Source: Micromonospora sp. WMMD961
Lineage (GTDB): Bacteria; Actinomycetota; Actinomycetes; Mycobacteriales; Micromonosporaceae
Direction of reading: 5' to 3'
Length of the DNA: 64,000 bases
NCBI RefSeq assembly: GCF_029626145.1
Contig: NZ_JARUBJ010000002.1
Location: forward strand, 2,200,501 to 2,264,500
The position numbers and the translations under genes are program-made. The notes beneath the pieces were generated by a model. That model did no database searches, was not told where the DNA came from, and saw only the letters and a list, made by a program, of their open reading frames with translations. Positions 35,009 to 42,107 of the stretch are shown piece by piece; the stretch's first letter is position 1, and every line of letters begins with the position of its first letter.

Positions 35009-36542
35009 GCCGGGCAGGACGTTGTACGAGTGGTTCGTCGACTCGGTGCGGCGCGTGCCGGACGAGTGCGCGATCGAGGTCGGCGAGCGGCGGCTGACGT
35101 ACCGGCAGCTGCGCGACGAGGCCGAGCTGGTGGCGGGCGCCATGCTCGCCCGGCACGGACGGGCGCCGGCCCGCGTCGCGCTGCTGGCCACGAGGGAGCT
35201 GTCCGCGTACGTGGGCTACCTCGCGGCCCTGCGGCTCGGGGCGGTGGTGACGCCGTTGAATCCGACCTTCCCGGCGCAGCGCAACCGCACCGTGTGCGAG
35301 CTGTCCGGGGCCGAACTGGTGCTGTCCGACGCCGAGGCCGCAGCCCGGCTCAGCGGCCTGCTGCCGGTGCCGGTGCTGCCGGTCGACCTGGCGCGCCCGG
35401 CCGGGCCGGCGCCGGTGGACCTGCCCGCCTACGACGTCTCCCCGGACGCCGTGGCGTACGTCCTGTTCACGTCCGGCTCCACCGGCCGGCCCAAGGGCGT
35501 ACCGATCCGGCACCGGAACCTCGCGCCGTACATCGGCCACAACATCACCCGGTACGAGGTGGGGCCGGGGTGCCGGATGTCGCACACCTTCGACCTGACC
35601 TTCGACCCCTCGGTGTTCGACCTCTTCGTCACGTGGGGTGGTGGGGCCACCCTGGTGGTGCCGCAGCGCACCGAGCTGCTGACGCCGGTCGACTATCTGG
35701 TGGACAACCGGATCACGCACTGGTTCTCGGTGCCGTCGGTCGTCTCGGTCACCGCGGGGCTGGGCAACCTGCCGGCCGGGCGGGCCACCGAGCTGCGCTA
35801 CAGCCTGTTCATCGGAGAGCAGCTCACGCTGCGGCAGGCCGAGCTGTGGCGGGCCGCCGCGCCGCACGCCGTGCTGGAGAACGTGTACGGCCCGACCGAG
35901 CTGACCGTCGCCTGTACCGAGTACCGGCTTCCCGACGCCCAGCGGGCGTGGCCGACGGTCTCCAACGACACCATCCCGATCGGGCCGGTGTACGGCTTCC
36001 TCGACCACCTGATCCTGGACCCGGACGGCCGTCCGGCCGACGACGGTGAGCTGGTCGTACGCGGTTCGCAGCGCTTCGACGGCTATCTCGACCCGGCCGA
36101 CAACGTGGGCCGGTTCCTGCTGCACGACGCCGCCGGCACCCGGGTGTACGACGGCACCGGCCCGCTCACCGCGGCGCACTACTACCGCACGGGGGACCGG
36201 GTGCGCTGGGAAGGCGGTGAGCTGGTGCACCTGGGCCGGCTCGACAACCAGGTCAAGATCCGGGGCTACCGGATCGAGCTGGGTGAGATCGAGACCGCCC
36301 TGCGGCGGCATCCGGAGGTGAGCGAAGCCGTCGTGGTCGCCGAGACCCGCGACGGCGACAGCCGACTGGTGGCGTTCTACACCGGCGTCGGCGCCGAGCC
36401 ACGCCAGCTACGGAGCTGGCTGCGCCAGCACGTGCCCACTCACATGATCCCGTCCCGTTTCGAGCCGCGGGCGTCGCTGCCGTTGAACGCGAACGGGAAA
36501 ATCGATAGAAGTCAACTTGTGAGTGTCACCCCCGCGGCATAG
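35001..36542 (+). CDS. Free-standing amino acid adenylation enzyme
   Basis: A 513-residue AMP-forming ligase without a carrier domain. Core motifs are FTSGSTGRPKGVPIRH (A3), NVYGPTELTV (A5), YYRTGDRVRW (A7), VKIRGYRIELGEIE (A8) and NANGKIDRS (A10, catalytic Lys). The pocket reads D-P-F-F-F-G-V-V-A-K by eye; the lead Asp that pairs with an amino group is kept, so an amino acid is likely. It must load a carrier in trans: the free PCP at 26896 (third residue of the peptide) or the FkbJ-type ACP (serine for an aminomalonyl unit, as for ZmaJ in zwittermicin). ATG at 35001 overlaps the FkbH stop. Confidence 0.9.
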   Translation: MVEPGRTLYEWFVDSVRRVPDECAIEVGERRLTYRQLRDEAELVAGAMLARHGRAPARVALLATRELSAYVGYLAALRLGAVVTPLNPTFPAQRNRTVCELSGAELVLSDAEAAARLSGLLPVPVLPVDLARPAGPAPVDLPAYDVSPDAVAYVLFTSGSTGRPKGVPIRHRNLAPYIGHNITRYEVGPGCRMSHTFDLTFDPSVFDLFVTWGGGATLVVPQRTELLTPVDYLVDNRITHWFSVPSVVSVTAGLGNLPAGRATELRYSLFIGEQLTLRQAELWRAAAPHAVLENVYGPTELTVACTEYRLPDAQRAWPTVSNDTIPIGPVYGFLDHLILDPDGRPADDGELVVRGSQRFDGYLDPADNVGRFLLHDAAGTRVYDGTGPLTAAHYYRTGDRVRWEGGELVHLGRLDNQVKIRGYRIELGEIETALRRHPEVSEAVVVAETRDGDSRLVAFYTGVGAEPRQLRSWLRQHVPTHMIPSRFEPRASLPLNANGKIDRSQLVSVTPAA

Positions 36543-36581
36543 GGCCACGTCACCTCACATCCGCTCCGAAAGGTGAGTTCG

Positions 36582-37835
36582 ATGAACCTCCTGCGCCATG
36601 TCGTCCCCCCACCGGGTCCGATCCGGCGGCTGGTCAGCAGCAGCTTCGCGCGCAGCATCGGGCACGGCATCCTGCTCTCGGTCAGCGTGCTCTTCTTCCT
36701 GCGCTCGGTCGAGATTCCCGCTGCCCAGGTCGGCCTCGGCCTGACCATCGCCGCCATCGTGGGCATGCTGGCCAGCGTGCCGGCCGGACACGCGGCGGAC
36801 GTGCTCGGCGCCCGCAACACGGCGGCCTTCTTCGTGGTGCTCCAGGGCGCGCTGATCTTCACGTACGCGCTGGTCGGCTCGTTCCCGGCGTTCGTGGTGG
36901 CGAGCAGTCTGGTGGTGCTCGCCGAGGCGTCGTCCAGCGCCTCCCGGGGCGCGCTGGTGGCGAAGGTGGTGCCGGCGGGTGAGCGCGTCGCGGCCCGCGC
37001 CTTCATGCGCTCGACCAACAACCTGGGCGTCTCGATCGGCGCGGTGGCCGGTGGGGTCGCCCTGCACTTCGACACCCGACCGGTCTATCTGGGGATGCTC
37101 TTCCTCAGCGGTGTGCTCTTCGTGGGCGCCGGCCTGGTCTACCTGACCTTCCCGCCCGTGCCCGGCGTCACCAAGCCGGCCGGCGGGGCGCGGCTGCCGG
37201 TGCTGCGCGACCGGCCGTTCGTGGTGATCTCGCTGCTGAACACGGTGCTGATGATGAACTCCGGCATCCTCACCGTCGGAGTGCCGATCTGGATCACGGA
37301 GCGGACCGCCGCCCCCACCTGGACCTTCTCCGTGATGCTCGTGCTGAACACGGCCATGGTCGTGCTGTTCCAGGTGCGGGTCAGCCAGGGCGCCGACGAC
37401 GTCGTGGGTGGCGCCCGCGCGTTGCAGCGCTCTGGGGTGGCGCTGGCCGCCTGTTGTGCCTTCTTCGCGCTCGCCGCCGGCCGGGCGCCGTGGCTCGCGG
37501 TCGCCATCCTGATCGTCGGTGCCGTGGTGCACGTGCTGGGCGAGTTGCTCTGTGCCGCGGGCGGCTGGGCGCTGGCCTACGAACTCGCTCCCGAGCACGC
37601 CATCGGGCAGTACCAGGGGCTGTTCGCCACCACCACGCAGCTGTCGGCGGCGATCACGCCGGCCCTGGTGACCGCGCTGGTGATCGGCTTCGGCTGGCCC
37701 GGCTGGCTGGTGCTGGGTGGGCTGATGCTCGCCGCCGGCGCCCTGGTGCCCGCGGTGGCCCGATGGGGGCTGCGCACCCGACAGCGGTACGGCGTCGCTG
37801 CCGAGCCGGTCACCCCCACGCCGGCCACGTCCTGA
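36582..37835 (+). CDS. MFS transporter of the gene cluster
   Basis: Polytopic membrane protein of 417 residues with about twelve hydrophobic segments, in two halves separated by a polar loop (PPVPGVTKPAGG) near residue 195. The intracellular loop between helices 2 and 3 carries GHAADVLGARN, matching the MFS motif A (GxLaDrxGrr). Its place inside the operon, directly after the adenylation gene, suggests product export or self-resistance. ATG at 36582 is chosen because AAAGGTGAG lies just upstream; a GTG nine bases earlier overlaps that site. Confidence 0.9.
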   Translation: MNLLRHVVPPPGPIRRLVSSSFARSIGHGILLSVSVLFFLRSVEIPAAQVGLGLTIAAIVGMLASVPAGHAADVLGARNTAAFFVVLQGALIFTYALVGSFPAFVVASSLVVLAEASSSASRGALVAKVVPAGERVAARAFMRSTNNLGVSIGAVAGGVALHFDTRPVYLGMLFLSGVLFVGAGLVYLTFPPVPGVTKPAGGARLPVLRDRPFVVISLLNTVLMMNSGILTVGVPIWITERTAAPTWTFSVMLVLNTAMVVLFQVRVSQGADDVVGGARALQRSGVALAACCAFFALAAGRAPWLAVAILIVGAVVHVLGELLCAAGGWALAYELAPEHAIGQYQGLFATTTQLSAAITPALVTALVIGFGWPGWLVLGGLMLAAGALVPAVARWGLRTRQRYGVAAEPVTPTPATS

Positions 37836-37846
37836 CCCGTCGCCCG

Positions 37847-37886
37847 GACGAGGAGTACGACCCGATGACGAGGAGTACGACGCGAT
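37847..37886 (+). repeat. 20-bp tandem duplication creating a 7-codon coupled minicistron
   Basis: GACGAGGAGTACGACCCGAT (37847-37866) is followed at once by a copy differing at one base (37867-37886). Each copy carries a ribosome-binding site (GAGGAG) and ends in the AT of an ATG. Translation from the first ATG (37865) gives MTRSTTR and stops at a TGA that overlaps the ATG of the next gene (37885, ATGA). Confidence 0.7.
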
Positions 37887-38832
37887 GAACAACGAGTACT
37901 GGTACGAGTGTTACGGCTTCCCCGTGCGCGTCACCGCCGACCCGGCCGTCACGGCGGTGCTGGCGGACGCCTTCGGGCCGGTGCTGGCCGACCCGGACCG
38001 TCACCGGCACGCGGCCGGCCCGGTGGTCCGCCTGTCCGTGGCCGTGGTGAACAGCGACGCTCCCGCAGTGGAGCCGCCGCACAACCCGGGGGTGCTCAAG
38101 GCCGACATCATCACGATCGACGCCGGGGCCTCCCGCGCGACCGTCGACCCGGCGCGATGGACCGTCGAGCTGACCCTGGCCCGCCGGGATCTGGCGGACC
38201 CGGTCGTCTGGGGTCGCTGGATGCTGGAGCGGATCTTCCTCTACCTGGTGTGCCGGTCACCGCGGCACTACCCGATGCACGCCGGTGGCCTCCAGGTGGG
38301 TGGGCGTACGGCGTTGGTCTGCGGGCCGACCGGGATGGGCAAGTCGACGTTCACCACCTGGGCCATGCGGCGCGGCGCCACGCTGCTCGGCGAGGACATC
38401 ATGGTCCGGCACCTGGACGACCCACCCGGTGTCTTCTGGGGATACCCGTACGCCGTCTATCTCGCGCCAGAGCTGCTCGACGGGCACCCGCAGCTCGCGC
38501 AGGCGCCCCGGGCCGCCGTCGACGGTGGCGCCAAGTACCGGGTCACCGTGCCGGCGGCGGTTCACCAGCGGACCGGCTCGGTGGCCGAGGTCGACGCGAC
38601 CGTGGTGCTGAACCGGGGGGCCGACGAAATCCGCCGCCGGGAGTTCGACGACGTCGTCGAGCAGTGGCGCGACGACTACGCCGCGGGCAAGGACGACCCG
38701 GATGTGATCGCCGAGATCGAGGCCGACCTGCGTCGGTGCCTGGCCGACCGGCCGATCTGGGAGTTGTCGGCCTCGGCCGACCTGGACGCGGCGCACGACC
38801 TGGTCCTGAAGACCGTCTTCACGGGGAGCTGA
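37885..38832 (+). CDS. HPr kinase/phosphorylase-like ATPase
   Basis: A 315-residue protein whose central part resembles the C-terminal kinase domain of HPr kinase: HAGGLQVGGRTALVCGPTGMGKSTFT contains the P-loop GPTGMGKST (about residues 147-155), followed by RRGATLLGEDIMVRH, the ED motif that in HprK lies at the catalytic Asp. The N-terminal ~130 residues are unassigned. HprK-like proteins occur in RiPP clusters as peptide kinases and near PqqD-type proteins; in an NRPS/PKS operon it could phosphorylate the product, an intermediate or a protein. Two bases separate it from the monooxygenase gene. Confidence 0.75.
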   Translation: MNNEYWYECYGFPVRVTADPAVTAVLADAFGPVLADPDRHRHAAGPVVRLSVAVVNSDAPAVEPPHNPGVLKADIITIDAGASRATVDPARWTVELTLARRDLADPVVWGRWMLERIFLYLVCRSPRHYPMHAGGLQVGGRTALVCGPTGMGKSTFTTWAMRRGATLLGEDIMVRHLDDPPGVFWGYPYAVYLAPELLDGHPQLAQAPRAAVDGGAKYRVTVPAAVHQRTGSVAEVDATVVLNRGADEIRRREFDDVVEQWRDDYAAGKDDPDVIAEIEADLRRCLADRPIWELSASADLDAAHDLVLKTVFTGS

Positions 38833-38833
38833 G

Positions 38834-39901
38834 ATGGATCTGAGCCTCTTCTACTTCGCCAACGACAGTTGTGCGGCCGACGCCGACCGCTACGAGATGC
38901 TGCGTGAGGGCGCCCGGTTCGGCGACGCCAACGGGTTCTCCGCGGTGTGGATGCCGGAGCGGCACTTCCACCCGTTCGGTGGGATCTATCCCAACCCCAG
39001 TGTCACGGCCGCCGCCGTCGCGGCGATCACGACGCGTATCGGCATCCGGGCGGGCAGTGTGGTGGCGCCGCTGCACCACCCGCTGCGCATCGCCGAGGAG
39101 TGGTCGGTGGTCGACAACCTGTCGGGCGGACGGGTCGGGTTGTCCTTCGCCTCCGGCTGGCACGCCCGGGACTTCGCGCTCCGGCCGGAGAACTACGACA
39201 ACCGCCGCCAACTCATGATCGATTATCTGGAGCAGGTACGCCGGCTGTGGCGGGGCGAGGCGATCACCGCCCCCGACGGTGTCGGCAAGGAGCAGGAGCT
39301 GCGGATCTACCCGCCGCCCGTGCAGCGGGAACTGCCGGTGTGGGTGACCAGCGCCGGCGGGGTCGAGACGTTCCGTGCCGCCGGACGCAGCGGCGCGGGG
39401 CTGCTCACCCACCTGCTCGGTCAGAGCGTTCCCGAACTCGCCGACAAGATCGCCGCCTATCGGCAAGCGGCGGCCGAGCACGCCGAGCCGGGGCAGCGCC
39501 CCGGACACGTGGCGCTCATGGTGCACACCTTCGTGGGTGAGCGCGAAGACGAGGTTCGGGAGCTGGTCCGCGAGCCGCTGACCGCCTATCTGCGCAGCTC
39601 ACTCGGCCTGGTGCTGGGCTCGCAGGCCGGCAGCGCCCGCAAGATCGACCCGGCGAAGCTGCGCCCGTCCGATCTCGACTTCCTGATCGACCGCTCGTTC
39701 GACCGGTACGTCGACGACGGCGGCCTGCTCGGGGCGCCGGAGAAGGCGCGCAAGGTCCTCGACCGGCTGGCGGAGGCGGGTGTCGACGAGGTGGCCTGCC
39801 TCATCGACTTCGGGGTGCCGACCCCGCAGGTCCTGAAGGGCCTGCAGTACCTGGGAGAGCTGTGTCCGTACGCGGCCGGCTTGAAGTCAGCCCTGCGATG
39901 A
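38834..39901 (+). CDS. LLM-class flavin-dependent monooxygenase, TIGR04020-like
   Basis: A 355-residue bacterial-luciferase-like TIM barrel. Signature segments are FSAVWMPERHFHPFGGIYPNP (in two parts around residues 36-56), SVVAPLHHPLRIAEEWSVVDNLSGGRVGLSFASGW (flavin site, residues about 76-110) and LPVWVTSAGG. This is the natural-product-associated subgroup that includes the MupA oxygenase domain. It uses reduced FMN and O2, presumably supplied by the flavin reductase encoded next, to hydroxylate or cleave the product or a carrier-bound intermediate. Starts one base after the stop of the kinase-like gene. Confidence 0.9.
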   Translation: MDLSLFYFANDSCAADADRYEMLREGARFGDANGFSAVWMPERHFHPFGGIYPNPSVTAAAVAAITTRIGIRAGSVVAPLHHPLRIAEEWSVVDNLSGGRVGLSFASGWHARDFALRPENYDNRRQLMIDYLEQVRRLWRGEAITAPDGVGKEQELRIYPPPVQRELPVWVTSAGGVETFRAAGRSGAGLLTHLLGQSVPELADKIAAYRQAAAEHAEPGQRPGHVALMVHTFVGEREDEVRELVREPLTAYLRSSLGLVLGSQAGSARKIDPAKLRPSDLDFLIDRSFDRYVDDGGLLGAPEKARKVLDRLAEAGVDEVACLIDFGVPTPQVLKGLQYLGELCPYAAGLKSALR

Positions 39902-40419
39902 CCGGACCGACGGCTGCGGCAACGTCCAGTGAGAGCCGGTTGAGCCCGACCCGTTTCCGGCAGGTGGCCGGGCACTTCGCCACCGGCGTGACGGTGCTGA
40001 CCACCGGCTACCCCGGCGAGCTGCACGGCACCACCGTCAACTCGTTCGTCACGGTGTCGACCGATCCGCTCCTCGTGCTCGTCTCCCTCGTCACCGAGGG
40101 GCGGGCCCGGATGAGCGTCGGCAGGGCGGACGGCTTCGTGGTCAACATTCTCGGCGCGGATCAGGCCGAGACGGCCCGCCGATTCGCCCGTAGCGACCGG
40201 CCGACCGGGGCGGCGGCCTTCGCCGACCTGCGCTGGCGACCCGCTGCGGAGGGAGGAGCACCGATCCTGCTGGACGGCATCGGCTACTTCGCGTGCACCG
40301 TGACCGAGACCGCACCGGCCGGCGACCACACGCTGTACATCGCCGCGGTGCGGGACTTCGATCTGTTGTCCGACGCGGAGCCGCTGCTCTTCGTACGGAG
40401 CCGGTTGACCACATGTTGA
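39898..40419 (+). CDS. Flavin reductase (DIM6/NTAB family)
   Basis: A 173-residue flavin reductase-like domain protein. Typical elements are RQVAGHFATGVTVLTT at the start, GTTVNSFVTVSTDPLLVLVSL (flavin phosphate site), FVVNILGADQ and the GDHTLYIAAVRDF segment near the end. It should reduce FMN with NAD(P)H for the monooxygenase encoded upstream; the two genes overlap by ATGA, fitting a fixed ratio of the two proteins. Start ATG at 39898; frame extends 36 bases upstream into the monooxygenase gene, which is not used. Last gene of the operon before the terminator. Confidence 0.9.
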   Translation: MTGPTAAATSSESRLSPTRFRQVAGHFATGVTVLTTGYPGELHGTTVNSFVTVSTDPLLVLVSLVTEGRARMSVGRADGFVVNILGADQAETARRFARSDRPTGAAAFADLRWRPAAEGGAPILLDGIGYFACTVTETAPAGDHTLYIAAVRDFDLLSDAEPLLFVRSRLTTC

Positions 40420-40437
40420 CGACACACTGTGGCCCGT

Positions 40438-40484
40438 CGATCGGGCACCGACCCCGTGTGGCACGGGTGTTCGGTGCCCGATCG
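40438..40484. terminator. Large bidirectional hairpin at the right end of the operon
   Basis: CGATCGGGCACCGA (40438-40451) is the exact complement of TCGGTGCCCGATCG (40471-40484). A second inner stem CCCGTG/CACGGG sits in the loop. It lies between the convergent flavin reductase and SARP genes. Confidence 0.8.
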
Positions 40485-40525
40485 GCGGTGCACACACCAA
40501 CTGGAGGCGAAGGGCTACCGCGCCC

Positions 40526-41326
40526 TCAGCCGGCGAGCAGCATCGAGTTGTACGGGGCGGCGGGCCGCGTACCGTCGAGGTCGAGCGAGCTGTCGTCCCG
40601 GATGATCGCGTGGTGGAGCGCCCGCAGGTGCGGACTCGGGTCGAGACCGATTTCGTCCGCTAGGCGTGACCGGAACTGCTGGTAATTGTGGATGGCGGCG
40701 ACCTTGTCGCCGACCCGGAACTGCGCGAGCATTAGTTGTGCCCGCAGTCTTTCCCGAAACGGAAATTCTTCGATCACGGAGGAGAAACGGTCGACGACGT
40801 GCGTGTATCGGCCGGCCCGCATCTCTAGTGCGATGAGATCCTCGATCGCGCCGGCCCGCTGCTGGTCGAGCCGTTGACGAGTTCCGGCCACGAATGCGCC
40901 GGCGGCGTCGACGAGCGCTGGGCCGCGCCACAGGGCCAGCCCCTCGTCGAGGAGCATCGCGGCCTCGCGGTGGTCGCCGGTGGCGGAGGCCGCCCGCGCC
41001 CGGTCGACCTTCCGCTCGAACAGGTTCGCGTCCACCTGGTCCGGGTCGAGCCGCAGTGCGTAGCCACAGGAGTTGCTGGTCAGCAGGCCCTCTGCTGACA
41101 GGGCGCGCAGGGTCCGTCGGATTGCGTGCACTCCGGTGTGGATCTGGGTCCGGGCACTGGACGGAGGCCGGCCACCCCAGAGTGCATCGATGGCCGAGTC
41201 GTACGTCACAAAAATGTTTGCATTGAGCGCAAGAAATGTTATTAGGCCCCGATTCTGAGCGCGGGTGATCCCGCCGCTTTCCTGTCCGTTTTGCAGAGAT
41301 AGGGTGCCCAAGAGTGAAATACGCAA
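40526..41326 (-). CDS. SARP-family transcriptional activator
   Basis: A 266-residue regulator of the AfsR/DnrI/RedD class. The N-terminal ~95 residues form an OmpR-like winged helix (ISLLGTLSLQNG start, DALWGGRPPSSARTQIHTGV, LLTSNSCGYALRL) and the rest is the bacterial transcriptional activation domain with FERLRAQLMLAQFRVGD and EIGLDPSPHLRALH. SARPs activate adjacent biosynthetic operons by binding direct repeats upstream of the -35/-10. The start is TTG at 41326 with GGGGGG just upstream. Codons in the first ~40 residues are unusually AT-rich (CTA-ATA-ACA-TTT). It converges on the operon it probably controls. Confidence 0.92.
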   Translation of the reverse strand: MRISLLGTLSLQNGQESGGITRAQNRGLITFLALNANIFVTYDSAIDALWGGRPPSSARTQIHTGVHAIRRTLRALSAEGLLTSNSCGYALRLDPDQVDANLFERKVDRARAASATGDHREAAMLLDEGLALWRGPALVDAAGAFVAGTRQRLDQQRAGAIEDLIALEMRAGRYTHVVDRFSSVIEEFPFRERLRAQLMLAQFRVGDKVAAIHNYQQFRSRLADEIGLDPSPHLRALHHAIIRDDSSLDLDGTRPAAPYNSMLLAG

Positions 41327-41360
41327 CTAACCCCCCGATTCGTGGCGTCGATTCGCGTCA

Positions 41361-41389
41361 ATCCTAGTTAAGCGCGATCGGAGTGTCGA
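41361..41389 (-). promoter_or_regulatory. Candidate promoter of the SARP gene
   Basis: On the minus strand TCGACA (41389-41384) and TAGGAT (41366-41361) are separated by 17 bp. Transcription would start near 41354, giving a leader of about 27 nt with GGGGGG just before the TTG start. Confidence 0.45.
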
Positions 41390-41498
41390 GCGTCAGTCCT
41401 ATTTCTGGCACAAGGGTGTAGCGCGGCGAAAGTCGCGGTTGGCCGATCTGTCGTGCGGGAGACGCCGCGCTGGCCGGACTCGCCTGACGGGTCGCCAC

Positions 41499-41660
41499 GT
41501 GACCGACGAGATCGCGCCCCTCGACCGGCAGCTGGCACCGCTGGTCCGTCAGGCCGCACCCCCACCGGCGCCCTGTTCGGCGTCGGTACCGACGCCGCAG
41601 CCCAACTGCTCACGGCCGTCGGTGACAACCGGGAACGAGGCAGCCCTCCTGGTTGCGCAA
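41499..41660 (+). pseudogene. IS110-family transposase remnant
   Basis: Two adjoining frames together read DEIAPLDRQLAPLVRQAAP, then ALFGVGTDAAAQLLTAVGDN and NEAALLVA, which is the conserved C-terminal (transposase_20/helix-hairpin-helix) segment of IS110/IS116 transposases. At least two frame changes and missing ends show decay. No inverted repeats are found, as expected for IS110. It marks past insertion just outside the SARP gene. Family call from recalled motif. Confidence 0.6.
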
Positions 41661-42107
41661 TCTCACTCACGTGCCGTTGGAATTCTGGCGACGCTACCGG
41701 GCGCTCGCCAGAGTCCGAGCTGCCGGGCAATCCGGCTCACCAACTCGGTGGCGACCACGTAGGCGGGGATGGACGCCTGTGGAAGGCAACGGACATCCTG
41801 CCCGGCGCAGCTGGCCGCTTGCGAAGTTCGGGAATCGACTGCCATCTGTCCAAGGCGACGGGGTCGGGTTCCGCCAGCGAGACGGCGCGGGAGGGCTGAG
41901 CCGCGCCAGGGGTTGTCCGCCGAGGGCGGCGTCGGCAAGGCGGTGGGCGCTGGCGGTGGCTTAGCCGTCGGGCCCGATGAAGCACCACGATCTGCGACCA
42001 GGCCCCGCTACAGCACTTGAGTTCAACCAACATTGAGGTCCTAGCGTCGTTGACACCAGTTCTCCAGGCGGATCCGAAGATCGGACCGCAGTCGACAGGA
42101 GTCATGC
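41661..42107. other. Gene-free stretch before the dehydrogenase
   Basis: Frames on both strands are open but lack domains, starts with ribosome-binding sites or plausible composition. The last ~40 bases hold the AGGAG site (42097-42101) of the dehydrogenase gene; the promoter must lie here but no clear -35/-10 pair stands out. Confidence 0.4.

Noticed and set aside
32819..35191. A 790-codon antisense frame across the KASIII and FkbH genes
   Set aside because: Low-complexity composition, no family motif, and it opposes three well-defined genes.
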